From NCBI GenBank assembly GCA_003254905.1, contig QANU01002056.1:265530-329529 (forward strand): a DNA stretch of 64,000 bases, given 5' to 3'. The DNA is from Nissolia schottii. Its lineage: Eukaryota > Streptophyta > Magnoliopsida > Fabales > Fabaceae. The notes under the pieces were generated by a model. That model did no database searches. It saw only the letters and a program-made list of their open reading frames with translations, and was not told the DNA's origin. Numbering within the stretch: position 1 is the first letter of the stretch; the number at the start of each line of letters is the position of its first letter. Below, one piece after another: positions 35,601 through 48,754 of this stretch. Both the position numbers and the translations under genes were made by a program.

Positions 35601-38390
35601 TTTCGGTGATATCATACCCAATCATCATTCTGTTACTGTCCATCAATCAGCATTGCTTCCAGTCCACAACTAGAAAATGGGTAATGGGTCGTTGTGTTGA
35701 TTAATCACTATGTATAGTAGTGTATTTACTTGCCAATTTCCCACTTTCTTTGAATTTAAGATTTGGAGGTGTTTTCCTTTTGTTCATACTTCATGCACCA
35801 CGTCACTTCTGTGGGGACAGAGCAATGAAAAGGAGATATTAGCATGCTCTTCGATAGTTCTTTTTCTGTAAAAATAATGCTAATTTGTAATAATAACGAT
35901 TAGAGTTAATTTTTATTTTAGTTTTCAAGTTTGTATGGTTGAGTAACTTTGATTTCTAAAATTAAAAAAAATTGACATTTTTAATATTTAAAATTGTAAG
36001 CCATAGATTAAACTAGTAATTCAATAACTGTTTTAACATGTTTTTCTTAGCATATCATATTAAATTAAGTTGTAATAACAATTGAGATTGCAAATGAGTT
36101 ATGAAAATATTGGAAATTGTAAATAAAATTGTGGGAGCATTTATAAATACAAATAAAGTTGTAATAATAAGAATGATTTGCATATTCAAATGTAAGCACA
36201 CTCACATTTTTAATCCCAAATAAATACATAATCTCATTTGTAGTTCAATTGTTATAATAAAATTCATTTCACGCGACAACATATCGATGTAGTAAAAATA
36301 ATCAATAAAAGATTTGACTTAACTTACGATTTATTATTTTATTAGCTTTTATATTTAAGAATCTAAAATAACTCAAACTTAAAATTTAATAGATCAAGAG
36401 CGGTATTAACTCTAAGAATAATCATAGTACATGTAAGATTTCGTTACTTTCAACTGTGTTGACAGTTCTCCCCATCAGTGACTTTTCTTCTTTACTTTCT
36501 CAACTTTTGTAGACTTGTAGTCCACGCATTATGTGGGGGGTTTGATTTGAAAGGTTGAAATAATAATGGGGCAGGCACTTCCATGCTTTTAAAATTCTTC
36601 ATGCTTTGACACGCTGAAAAATGAAGATATTATAATAGTCTCTCTTCCTATCCTAGATGTTGATTTGATATTGACCACATTTCTCACTATCTTATAGATA
36701 ATGCTTTGGAATGAATGTTAGATATCTCTGAGTGGATAGACTCCAATTGGGACCATTTTTATATTACAAAGAAACTAGTACCGCAAATGATCAAAGATAA
36801 GTCCCAAATACATGTGATGTGTTTTGATAATTTAGGTGGTGCTTTTGCTAATTTCCTAAACTTGAGTATGTGTTGGTTGGTGCAGAAGATAAGGGGGAAA
36901 ACCAACACTTGATTCAATTAATAGAAGTAAAACTTGAGTTTTAATTAATGATTCTTTTTGCTGATACATTAAGGAATTTTAATTTCTTTATTGGTACAAT
37001 GAGTTGATCTTTTTTTTTTTGAAAACTTTAGGAATGATTAAGCATTATGTATTCATTGCTCACTCGAGTGATAGAAGGTGCATAATGATGGCGATGCCTT
37101 AAACCCTGCCTACCTCACTAATGTGCCCACCTTATTTTCAGTATGCTGTTTTTCTCATTAACCTATGAGAGAGGGACAATTTTTTGTGATGTGGAGTGTA
37201 GTGTAGTGTAGCCCCACTATCTTTTTCTTTTTTCTCTGCGGGAAAAATGGAAAGTGGGGGGTCTAAATGCTGCAAGATCCAACAATTATATGCACCATTA
37301 TCATTACAAATATATAGTATATAGTTTATAGAGTTCCTAGAATCCTAGAGCACACAGTTAAAATAAAGTAGAATAAGTGAATTAAGTTTTTTTTTCTTCC
37401 TGTTTTTGCAAGTCTTGAATATTACTTCACCTAAATCATGGTTTGTTCAGACAGTGCGGTTGTGCTGATTAAAGTCTTCCCATAATTCTGTCCTTGCCAG
37501 AAGCCAAAGGGAAGGAATGAATGAAATCAAAATCTGAAGAAATGAAACTCGTGCATACAGTCATACACTATATTTACCATTTTAATCCTTAAAATTATAT
37601 GTCTCTTCCACTTTAAGGGCACACAATTAAAAAATTAATGATTTAATTTACAAAATGTGATTTAAGTTAAATTTTATGATAGTAACTTAAATCACTATCG
37701 AGACTAACTTAAAATAAAATACAGTTTTCAACTTTAGAGGTTAAATTGTAATTTCTTAAATTCAAAATATTAAAGTGAAGTACAGTAACACTTCTCCAAA
37801 GGACCAAAATAAATATTCACTAAAAGAATAGAAAGTGAAGAAGAATATTGTAAGATTGTAATGCAAGAATTGCACAAGCCTAGGAGCTTCCTTTTATGAG
37901 TTTCTGCATGTGGTGTTGTGTGTCAGAACAGAGCTGATATACACTGTTATAGTAAGACTCTTTAAACAAGAGAGAAAAAGATGACTTTGGTAACAATCCA
38001 TAATTGCTGCCTCGTGCCTCTCGTGATATCTAACCAAGATCTCACTCAAAGCATTTAATCTAAGGGAAATAAATAAATCTATGGGTGAAAGAAAAACCAT
38101 TGTGAATAAAGCTTGTAAAAATACATTTTAAGTGGGAACGGTAAAAAAAAAGAAGGTAAAATGAAAACAATGGAAAGTACTATAGTAAATAGCAAAGGTG
38201 AAACAGGCATCTTTTACAACAACATTGCACCCAAATTTCCCTAAAAGGTTTCAATCTACTTACTTATATTAAAAAGCATTGATGAGGTGCCTGTTATTTA
38301 ATGGGGAGAAAAAACAGAAAAGTCCATTTTGTAGTGTTTTTTTTTTCAGCACTATTTTTTTCTGCCCTTTCATTTCATGTTTTTCTTAAT
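35601..38390. other. Spacer, no confident gene
   Basis: AT-rich. A plus-strand ORF at 36715-36912 (65 aa, starts MLDISEWIDSNWDHF) shows no known domain. It could be an exon or transposon scrap. Nothing else is recognisable. Confidence 0.5.
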
Positions 38391-38760
38391 GAGTAAATTG
38401 CACAAATCACTATTGAGGTTTGTAAAAATTACACTCCACCTCAGTTTAGTTTTTCATTGTAACTAATCACCAATGATATGTTAAGTTTTTGTTTTCATTT
38501 CATGTATTTTATGTCAAAATTTGTGAAAGAGTTAGTAAAAATAGTTAAAACAATATAATCTTGTTTGCTATTTTAGGATTTTGAGAAGAGAATAGTAAAC
38601 GCATAAATAAAAATAGGAAATAAAATTTTGTTATTTTCATTATTTTCACTAACCTAACAGAAAACACAAAAAATGAAAAACGAAGGTAAAGTGCAATTTT
38701 GTACGTTTAGGGTGGAATACAATTTTTACAAACTTCAAGAGTAATTTGTATAAGTTAGAC
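38391..38760. mobile_element. MITE with about 55-bp inverted ends
   Basis: Left ATTGCACAAATCACTATTG, then GGTTTGTAAAAATTACACTC; right (inverse) ATACAAATTACTCTTGAAG, then TTTGTAAAAATTGTATTCC. About 370 bp and non-coding. Exact ends and target duplication not resolved. Confidence 0.65.
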
Positions 38761-39603
38761 ATTTTAATTTGTTCAAATTTCAAACATTTAAACAAAGTTG
38801 GCTTGATAATGATAACAAAAGCCATTAGTTTCATGACACATTATCAGCACATAACAAGTTGAAATGTCAAATTCTCCTTTATTAGTAGTCTCGTGTTTGA
38901 GTTTTAGGTATAGAATAATTGGTGTTGGAAAGACTACGTCCTTGTAAAATCTCAAATGCTCAAATATGATGATCTTTAGGAAAATGCTTTCGAAAAGAAA
39001 AATGAAAAAATGATATAGAGGGGGTCGGGTTTTAAATTGCAGCTTGACAAAAATGACAAGTAACAATGAAGAAAAATTGATAAATGTATGTCCACCAAAA
39101 TCCAAAAGAAACAAGTGAGTAAATGTGGTGTTGAAGAAAACATGTGAATTGAACTCATTTCATCTGATTAGGTTTCTTCAATTCATTTGGTGCTTGGTGA
39201 TGGAAAATGCTTCTCCCTCTTCTCTCCAAAATAAAAAATAAAGAGAGACAAAACGACACCAAAAAAGTGATAAGCGGCAGTAGTAGTAATTAAAAGGACT
39301 AAAGAGTAATCAAATGAAGAACAAAAGATGGTGGTTGTGGTAGGTCAAAGGTTGGTTTGGTCACAAAAAGATGTCACTATCCCAAATTTGTCAACCAGCC
39401 ACACTAATTACACAAGGGGATGTGGGGATCAATGGCAGCATTTGCTTTATAACTATGCAGTATGGTTTAGTTGGTGCAAATATTATTATTGACTCTATTC
39501 CTCCTCAGCTACAACATGGTTGGGAGAACCTAGCTGCATGTGCTTACATGTGCCTAGTGAAACTATATAAACACTAGTTGAGCATGAGAAATTTTTGTAT
39601 GTT
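38761..39603. other. AT-rich spacer, no gene seen
   Basis: No recognisable coding sequence. Confidence 0.5.
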
Positions 39604-39742
39604 TTTAGACTATATTTAATGCATGTTTTAAAAATATTATTTACTATCAATTTTGATTTATATTACTTATAAAATATATAAACAAAATTAAGAAATTAAT
39701 GGTAAATAATGCATTTTGAGCATGCATTAAATGTATTCTAAG
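39604..39742. repeat. Small foldback MITE
   Basis: Left TTAGACTATATTTAATGCAT and the inverse of the right end, CTTAGAATACATTTAATGCAT, pair over about 50 bp. The two arms meet almost directly. Confidence 0.65.
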
Positions 39743-40109
39743 AGTATACAAGAATTTCTTAACAACCATTTGGCAAGGATTTGGATCCTCTAATTTTAGA
39801 GAGAAAGTGAGAAGCTTAAGTATAGAATCAATAAAGTGAAAATATGTCACAACTAAACCATAATTGTGACTAGCACATAGGAGACCATAGCTCCAAGCAA
39901 GCCTAACCGACATTATAATGCAAAACCAGGTGGAAGTTTTCTTGAAAATAATATATAAATATAATTTCCTATCAATACAATTTTTCTATAAACAAAATCC
40001 AAACATTCTCATAATGTTTTGCAATTTGGAACTTGAAATAGAAATAAAACCAACAAACCTCAAGTTACAAACATACATAACTTTTACAGAAAATCATTTT
40101 CTTTACAAA

Positions 40110-41964
40110 ACGCACCACACAACACAAAGTGGATGCTAGAGACCTTGCTTGTGAATTAATGGAGCACTCTAAGGACACTTCAGATATTTTACCGAAATAA
40201 ACCACTTGACTTAGAAGGACCCACTCATATAGGGCCTGCCATAATTGACTCTACCGAGTCATAACCATCGCACAAAGCAATTAACCTTAAACTAGAATGA
40301 ATATGAGGGGTGAGTTCACCGACTCAGTAAGGGATAAAACCGTATAATAAGAATGGAACAACCTCGTAAAAAATATAAACAAATATACGAAAATATAAAT
40401 ACATCTCCTTTTTCTTTCTCAAACCAGAAAACCATACACATTTAGCAAACAGATTCTTTTCCAAAATCCATGCAAATAATTTGTACAATTCTTTTAATAA
40501 AGGTTCTTTTAGTAACCCAATCCCAAACAGAATCCATTAAGTCAGGCAGCAGACAGACAAACAACGTCCCATTGGCATACGTATGACAACTAATACGGAC
40601 AACATGTGACTTCCCTCTCACCATGTGTCCGTAAAACAGAACTAGTAATATTACAACCCTTACTAGTATAGGGCTTAAGTCATGACGCACTAAGCCCAAC
40701 GCCTATTGTCGTTAGTTACAAATCCTAACAAGACTTCACACACAATTCAATTTTAAGAAAAATAGAATAGAAATTCTTTCCTTTCAAATAAAAGAAATTA
40801 GATGTGCATAAACACAAAAGGGAATCTATTCCCTATTTCCAAAATCTCTTCACAAAATCGTACCAATGGCTACCCAAAAATTCAATCAAAATTAATTGTA
40901 AAACTATAAAAAATGCCCATCGGGCCATCACGAAAACCAATATTTTCTAACAAATATACCAATTTCAAAATGTTATTGGAAACATTTCAACAAACATTTT
41001 TATTATCAAAACCTTTCGCAAATCTTCCATCATCATAGTCCTTATAAAAAGGAATTCTTGTTTCACAAAATAATAGTTATGAGTTTGATCGATTATTTTT
41101 GCAAATCTTAAACAAACAAAGATAGGTCATCATTTCACATTTTTACAATAAACATATACATACATAATTACAAAAAATATATATAATACAAGACATAGAT
41201 AGAAATTCACTCACAAACGGGTTCCCTAGAAATCAAAGAACAATCCCTCAAGCTACCGAGTCAAGAATCGACGGCAGAGATGCCATGACTTCTGAGACAG
41301 GACAAGACATAGATTATCCATTTTGAATAGTGATTAGAGTACAATCTAACCTATTATCAAAAAGCCCCAAATTCTAGACCTAGGGTTTCAACCACAAAAT
41401 CCTAATCTTGACAAAAATGGAATAACAACTCAAGAATCTTACAGTAATGAGATTTAAGACCAAGGAATTACCCTTGATGACCTCTTGAAGATAGAAAGTC
41501 AGATTGCTTACCATGGGTCTCCTCCAAGAGCTCCAAATCTCACCAATGGATATTCTAGAGAGAGAAATGATGAGGGAGGATAATGATGATGAAGAGAAAG
41601 TGAAGGATTTGAAGAGATTTAGAGTGATTTGGAAGATTTGAAGAGGATTTGGGGTTAGGGTTTTAGAATTCTAGATATAAGAGAGAGAAAAGAGAGGCTA
41701 GAGAGACTCATCTCGCTCTTAAAACGCCATTAGACATAAGTCATTCGAATGACTAGTTACTAAAACTCAAATTTTTCACAAATGACGATAATCATTCAAA
41801 TGACTAGTGAAGTCATTCAAATGACTCAACTTACATTTACAAATTCAGTTGAAAATGGTTCCAAACATGACTCATTTGATCCCAAAACTTTCCAAAGACT
41901 CCTAACACACTTAAAACATGAAAAGAACACCGGAAATAACTCGACAGTACGACAAGTTATTACA
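40110..41964 (-). repeat. Probable solo LTR of a Ty3-type retrotransposon
   Basis: Read on the minus strand, it starts TGTAATAACTTGTCGTACTG (41964 downward). About 300 bp in come a TATA-like CTTATATCTAG and a CT-rich leader, then a long non-coding body. This is the look of the long LTRs of plant chromoviruses such as Tekay. No gag-pol lies on either side. Three GTCATTC(G/A)AATGAC-type palindromes sit at 41740, 41791 and 41812. The left end (about 40110) is a guess, and no target duplication was found. Confidence 0.45.
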
Positions 41965-42802
41965 CAATATGTATATGAATATTACTTTATTGATCCAAAG
42001 ATGAAACCTATCATTTTTTTTCTCTCAAGTAAGACCATTGTCCAACATAAAACATTTTGTTTGCTAGTTTTTTTTTAATTATTATTATTGGTCACTTATA
42101 GGCTATGCAATATGCTTATCTTTCCCCTTAATATATTTGCAAAAGGAGATACTAATTCTTCAAATTTTCTCATTATTAATATACTTAGTATTTACGTAAA
42201 ATCATTATTGATTATATATGGCACGATGAAATTACTATGATTTAAGCCTACAGTTTTTAATTTTAGAAGATTTTGTAAAGTATAATGGCCGAAAGACAGA
42301 GCTAATGATATGGGGTCAAGTGATCAACTACTTTCTCTATCCTCCTCAAATTGTCTAAACATTCTAAGGATGGCATGCAGGACTAAATACGAAAGGACCA
42401 ACTTAGGTAGTTAATAATAATTGCTTTTCCTTAAGTAATGTTATGTATGATTATATTGGTTGTAGTCCAAATAAGGTGCACTATTGCTGCAGTTGACCTA
42501 AACACTTGTTTACGTACTAATTCTAATTAATGCTGGTTTAGAACAAATACAAGTAGCCCTATCATTAGCATCAACAACTTATTAAACTCAATTTTCTGTA
42601 GCACTTTCAGACAAAAAAAAAGGTAGTTTATTTTTTCAAGTAAGAGGACATTATTAAAATGAATGCCATGTTTTATTATTATTATTATTATTTTAAAAAA
42701 ATACCCTGCTTAACAATGCAGTAGATTGATTTAAAACTTACATTTTTTTCCATTGCTTATGTTAGCCGTTAAAATGGACAAATGAGCCCATATTCCTTGA
42801 TC

Positions 42803-42806
<4 letters not shown>

Positions 42807-42862
<56 letters not shown>
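42807..42862. repeat. (TTA)n microsatellite
   Basis: About 18 near-perfect trinucleotide repeats. A shorter run of the same unit lies near 42674. Confidence 0.95.
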
Positions 42863-42863
<1 letters not shown>

Positions 42864-42908
42864 TATCTAAATTATTAATATTCCAAGTCTATTAGACCCT
42901 AACTAATA

Positions 42909-43171
42909 CTCCATCCATTTTTTTTACTTATTTACCTTTCTATTTTGATATTTTTACAAATACTAGTTTACTTTATAAATTTATATCTCATTAACCATTC
43001 ATTTTTCTATTATACTCTTATTAAATAAACACTCTCTCTCATATTTATACACTACTAATAACTCCAACTATTTCCATTATCTCTATATTAAATCAACGCA
43101 ATTGTATAAAAAAGGACAAGTAATTGTATCCACGCACAACTCAAAGTGGACAAGTAAAAAAAAGGAAAGAG
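42909..43171. mobile_element. Stowaway-like MITE, 263 bp
   Basis: Starts CTCCATCCATTTTTTTTACT after TA and ends AGTAAAAAAAAGGAAAGAG before TA. The ends are inverted copies, and the internal CAACTCAAAGTGGACAAGT is typical of the family. Non-coding. Confidence 0.75.
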
Positions 43172-43173
43172 TA

Positions 43174-44686
43174 TAAAAAAATAGCTTTCCGAAGACTAAT
43201 TTATTTTATTCACAATACTTAATTGAGACTTACTTACAAAACAAATGTTGAATAAATATTTTTTTCATCATATGTTTTTGTCATAATTTTTTTTTTCAAT
43301 AAACTTTCATTGATAAATAGACAAAGGCATAACCTAATTACAACAGAAAAACCGATACAATAGAACATGTTAAGATAGGACTAAGCCTAAGAATACAACC
43401 AATGAAACATATACATCTACAAGTGACACATCAATGACGCCTTTAACATCACACTACAAATACTCTTGAATGCCCAAGTGAATAACGTCGAGATCTCAGA
43501 TCTTCTATCAGAAGTATTTTATAACCCTTTTAATCAAACTGTATAAAAAGATCAACACCACAAAAGTGTTTGAAAAGTCAAGAGTTGAAGCCAAACGTGG
43601 TGCACATTAGAACCCAAAGCCTCCAAAACAATTGTGTGTTGTAGAAAGAGGTGTGTTGCCTCAGAAATAACTCAAACCACAACCACCAACTAGAAGTTGC
43701 CGATCTAAATAAGTGACATCTTCCAATTCAAGGATCTAAGTAAGTGACATCTTCCAATTCAAGAAAAATCCGCAACTACAAGAACCCAAAACATGAGCCA
43801 TTCTCATAATTTACTCCCTGATCTAGACATCATATCAAACAGCCATCAGCTATTGAGAAGTTGAGACCAAAATAATCAGGAAAAGAAAAAAAAACCTAAC
43901 TAAACATTGGTTATATCCCTGATTCAGTAACTTATCTGGGTTGGGGCATTAGCAAGTAGCAACCAAGATAAGTGGGCTTTTCATCTCAACTAATGATGCA
44001 AGAGCTATTGATGTGCTTTAATAAGAAGGGCATAATGTGGATGAGGCTGAGTATAAGTGGCTGAAAGTACCATATATAGACCCAAAAAAAATTGTCATGA
44101 CCAAAAACTATATGCCATGAACAAAACAACAAAGTGGCTGAACTGAAAGTGCAGCCTTGAAATAACCAGTAACCACACTAGGGGTTTGATACTGTAAGAC
44201 TGATAAAAACAAATTATAAATCATCACACAGAAGTCCGAACATTAAAATGTACTGGAACACAGAGGATCATATGTAACAGTTGGGCCGCATTAGTTAAAT
44301 TTCTAGTAATAGAGTTTGAATACTGGTAATTCAATTGAGACTAAAAAAGAGGATCATGTGTAAAACAAGTAGCTCATCAACAAAAAAGTCTATTTCTCTT
44401 AGCAAGTTTGCGCAAACCCTTTGCGCCTTAAGCTTTAACAAGTTGGTAATGGTAGCACTACAGGTAAATGTTGATATTACAGTACCAATGAACGTAACAT
44501 GTTCCTAGAATTGCGTTTAACAAAACATGTAGATGTCAATCCTCAAACAATACCAACTGATAAGAAGTTAAGCAATTGTTATTTTTCATCTGAAAAAGAG
44601 AAAAAGAAAAGGAGGTGCGCCATGGAGCTTCAGTTTTGATTACATTAATCTTGAAAAGTTGTTAGCCACAGCTAAGATTCATCACC
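43174..44686. other. Spacer and 3' flank of the HNH gene
   Basis: The part 43275-43900 begins with a T-run and reads like an antisense retroelement 3' region (TTTCATTGATAAATAGACAA), but no family could be assigned. A 21-bp word ending GTGACATCTTCCAATTCAAG is duplicated at about 43715 and 43743. Confidence 0.4.
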
Positions 44687-46395
44687 CTATGGCAACTTGC
44701 ATGCATTTGTGTCATCTTTTGACTTGTATTTGCCAAGCATTTCAGCAACAGTTCTGCATCGACACTGGTTTCCTGGCCGGATAACATCACCGTAAACAGC
44801 CATCTCAATTATGTCCAGCTCCTTATCTGCTAGTTGTTCAAATCAATAAGATTATGCACCAAGAAACATGAAGCTCATAAAAGAGAGAAATTTGAGCATT
44901 ATCACACTTTCCTTCAACATTATATCTAAAAGAAATAATGTAGTAGAGACATATTACTTCAAACACAAGTCATTCATGGATTACATTTCAGCATCTAACA
45001 GAACATCTAAGTTTTACAATGCAGTTCTTATAACTGGACATAGTGGGCAATACTTTCATCATAACAAAGGTAAAGGAGATTGGCCTCCAATCAATTCCCT
45101 GAAGATCCATCATGAAAGGTATTGCAAGCAACTGACAGTAACCAGAACAACATTTTCTCCGTAATGAATTTAATTAATATGAAGTAACGGATCTATATGG
45201 ACATAAATTCCGAGAAGAAAGTACATCCATCATTCTACGACCATTTTCAAATGCACCAATAAATGGAATAGAGAATTTGAGATAGCATTATTACTAAGAA
45301 ATGTTGTGCGGTTCATAATTCAGATTCCATGTAAACTACAAGAAACAAACAGCACAGTATTACTTCTAGGATGCAAGTGGAAGCATCTAAACCTGCAATT
45401 GAAGCACATGAACTTGTACAGCGTTTAATAAATCCATTGCAAGGAAGACCCGAATAAATTTTTTTTTTTTTTCGCAGTTGCTCTTCAGCAGATGCAATCT
45501 AAAGACTGCAAAATCATGAAACTGAAATAAACTATAACATGCACAATTATCTAAAATAGTTTGGATTTAGAGTTCTCACCCACTAAGAGGCTTAAGGTTC
45601 TAATGTTATTAAGAGAATGTGGGCTGAGGTTTGGAATAAATTTTTTGGAATATTCGTTACCCCCAAAGCCTAAGCATAGGTAAAATGCATAAATGTATAA
45701 TAGACGAGACTTGAGAGGACAAGTTCAATTCAAAGACAGACAGAGAGGCATATGGCAATTGATACCAGCAAAATTAACATCACAAGAGTAGCCTTTCAAT
45801 TGATCCGGATCAACCTGGGATTTGTCTGATTTGAATCTGTTCACTCTTGACTGAAGGATTTGACAATTATCTTCAGTGGATTCACCTCCTACAACACCAC
45901 CAACAAACCATGATTTTATTCTCGTAACAACCCAGACAGTAATCAAATCAATTCAAAAATCTGATATTACAAGCAAAAAAAATTCACTAGCACAAAGCTA
46001 TATCTTCAGATATACCTCTTACCAAAATATGATATGACAAAGCCACATTATTCAAGGGAAATCAATACCACAATACCAATACCACTAGCAAATTCAACAG
46101 AGAACGACCCAGAAGAAAATAAAGGATTTTTATGAAATGGAAGGCAAAAGGGGCGAAGAAAAATGGAACCTTTGGAGAAAGGAACGATGTGGTCGTACTC
46201 GTAGCAGAGGCAGCCGAGGCAGTTGAAGAAACGCTTGCAGACAATGTTGCCGGCGGCGTCTTTGCGCCACCTCTCCGGGCGGCGGCCGGGCACGATTTCG
46301 GCCTTCGACCAGCAGATGCTCTTCGTCTTTGCGTCAAAGAACCTCGGCCTGTTGTCGTCGCCGCCGCCGCGAGAGCGACGGGGCGAGGAGCTCAT
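44687..46395 (-). CDS. Small HNH-nuclease-fold protein (At3g47490-like)
   Basis: Complete three-exon gene, 162 residues: 46170-46395, 45766-45888 and 44687-44826, all GT-AG with matching phases. The N-terminus is basic (SSSPRRSRGGG). The core holds a CX(n)C-rich stretch (KRFFNCLGCLC), the HNH element YDHIVPFSKGGESTEDNCQI (His75-type general base, then the conserved Asn) and LQSRVNRFKSDK. The C-terminal part carries CRCRTVAEML. Plants have a conserved one-domain protein of this kind. The active-site pattern suggests DNA nicking or cleavage, but the biological role is not known. The MULE at 46481 begins about 85 bp upstream of the start codon, so the promoter may lie partly in the element. Confidence 0.88.
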
Positions 46396-46480
46396 CAGTC
46401 CTCACTTTTTCTCTTTTCTGTGATTGATCGGTGAAAGAGAGGAAAAAATAAATAAAACGAGGATTTTACTATAATACTCC

Positions 46481-46690
46481 TATAATATTCCAGTTACACA
46501 AACTAATTACAAAAATACTCATGTTTCCAAACATTTGACAAAACTACCAAAGTTTTGGCTAACGTGGCATTCGCACACTGCGTGGCGTGCCACGTCAAAT
46601 TCGCCTATGGAGGTTGGTGAATTCAGTACAAATTCGCCTATGGACATGACGAATTCATCAAGAAATCGCCTATAAAGTTGGCGAATTTTG
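46481..46690 (+). repeat. Left TIR of the second MULE
   Basis: Inverse match to 51035-51247. It contains the block TGCGTGGCGTGCCACGTC (about 46578-46596) and repeated TTGGYGAATTC motifs. A TATA-like CTTTATAAAC (46765-46774) lies just inside and precedes a CT-rich leader, suggesting the promoter of the internal gene. Confidence 0.75.
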
Positions 46691-47179
46691 CTTAATTTTG
46701 CCACTAAACTTGGCAAATCGTTACCCAAATTTGCCACCCGATTTGGCAAATCCCTACCCCAAAACTTTATAAACACCCCACCAGCCCCAATCCACACCAC
46801 TCCTTTCATTTTCTTACATTTTACTTCTCTCTCTAAAAATTTTCTCTCTCTAGAATTGTAGAGCTCTTGGATTCCTGCTAGCTACCTGTCCTGACCGCTC
46901 TTAAATTCAATTTGTACGACAGACTTGTAAGAGTTAATTTATTAAAATTTAAAGTTCAACTAGTATGTGTGAATTAATTTTTTTAAAATTGATTATGTAA
47001 ATGTTGACTATATTAGTTTGCTGAGAAATTTTTGATAGATTGATGTATAGAATAATATAATATTGTATGTTGTCTGTATCAGTAGCAATTTATGATAGAT
47101 TGATGCATAGTGTAATATAGTATACTGTTGTTGTTTTATGTATGTTTGACGTAGAATGTGTTTTAAACAAAATTAGAAA

Positions 47180-48754
47180 ATGGAGAAACCTCTTGTTGTG
47201 CTCGTTCATTCCAATGGGAGAATGTATGAAGGTAAAAGGGGGTTAATGTATGATGGTCCTATGCCGAGGTCTGTGATGATTAAGAGGGCATGCGTATAGA
47301 AGATTTGAAGAGAAAAATTTGCTTGAAATTAAGGTTACAACAGAATCAGTTTGAATCAAGAATGATTTTTTTGAATATTATAAGGGTTGGGTGCAGAATC
47401 GAAATTTATTGGTTGTGATATTGTTGATGATGAAGATATTGAATGCATGATAGATGTTTTTGAATCAAATTCAAATGGGTCTATGGAGGTGTTTGTCAAG
47501 GTAGAGACAAGGGAAGGAGAGAGTCATGTGCATATTGAGAGTGGTCCTTCAAATCCTATAAACACTATCGTCAATGAGATATTTTGCCCCTGTGTTTGAA
47601 GATTTGACCCTGTCCAAAAATCCTAACACATTTCATTCCTCACTTACAACTTCACCCAATATGAGAAAAGTGTTATCTGACACAAGTGATGATAAAGAGT
47701 ATTTACCTGCTGCTGCTGCTGCTGATGATGATGATATAAGTATGGATTCGGAAGATGAGATTGATGCATTTGTTAATGTGCATCAAGTTTCTCCGATTTG
47801 CTTTGTTCCTAACCTTGACCCTCCAATTGGTGTTTATGCTAGCAACGTTCATTCAGCTAGTATTACTTCTGAAAATGTGTTTAGGCCTCCTTGTCCTCAA
47901 TTTTCAGAGATTAATTGAGATGCATTTGTTGGGCTGTCTAAGAGCTTCGACGCTGTTGAGTATGATGCATCGAGTTCAAAAGGAGAACTGTTTGTTAGAT
48001 TGCAATTTCCAACAAAAGATGCAGTGAAATCAACTTTAGATCATTATTCTATCAGAAGACATAGAGATTATAAGGTTGATCACTCTGATACACAAAGGCT
48101 AACCGCTAAGTGTTCTCAATTTGGGGCTTCTTGCGATTGGAGAGTCAGAGCTATTAATAGTAAGAGATGTAATCAATGAAAAATCTCTCAGTACAATGGA
48201 CCTCACACTTGTGTAAACATTTCTATGACACAAGATCATAAGAATTTGCGATCTGTGTTGGTCCAGAAGTATATACAGGGCATGGTTAGAACTTAGAACA
48301 ATACCTGATGTTGAGATATGCATGATACTTGAGATAATCAAAAATATATTTGGTTACAATTTGTCCTATCGGAAAGCTTAGTTGGCAAAATAAAGAGCAT
48401 GCATTGAAATTTTTGGTGATTGGGAGGAATCATATGAGAGGTTGCCTAGATGGTTAGAGGCCATGAAGCATTTTATGTTAGACACCGTGGTCTTGTTGGA
48501 AACTGATTACTATGTGGTGCATAATCGAGTTAATTCCTCAAAGCGCCAGTTTGTTCGATTGTTTTGGGCTTTCAAGCCATGTGTGCTTGGATTTCGGTTT
48601 GGCAAGCCATTTATCCAGGTTGATGGGACTCATTTGTATGACAAGTATAAACAAAAACTGTTAATTGCAACCACACAAGATGGAAACTAAAGGCCATTGC
48701 CTCTTGCATTTGCTATTGTTGATGGTGAAACAAAAGAGGCATGGAGTTGGAGGA
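47180..48754 (+). pseudogene. MULE transposase relic, cut off inside the DDE core
   Basis: Starts MEKPLVVLVHSNGRMYEGK, the N-terminal form seen in many plant MULE transposases. A frame change near 47290 is followed by GAESKFIGCDIVDDEDIE, an acidic linker with poly-Ala/Asp (47703-47740), and the MuDR domain (LQFPTKDAVKSTLDHYSI, DWRVRAINSKRC). The DDE start follows: FRFGKPFIQVDGTHLYDKYK and PLPLAFAIVDGETKEAWSW. Stops include TAA at 47917, TGA at 48177 and TAA at 48688. The core stops abruptly at WSW, and the rest of the catalytic domain, the SWIM finger and the zinc knuckle are missing. Confidence 0.85.

Noticed and set aside
36715-36912. 65-aa ORF as a gene
   Set aside because: No recognisable domain, no exon partner, and composition like the spacer around it.
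42807-42862. CRISPR-like or satellite array
   Set aside because: It is a plain trinucleotide microsatellite in a plant genome.
43275-43900. Antisense LINE 3' end
   Set aside because: A T-run followed by familiar-looking words, but no reverse transcriptase motif, poly(A) border or target duplication could be shown.
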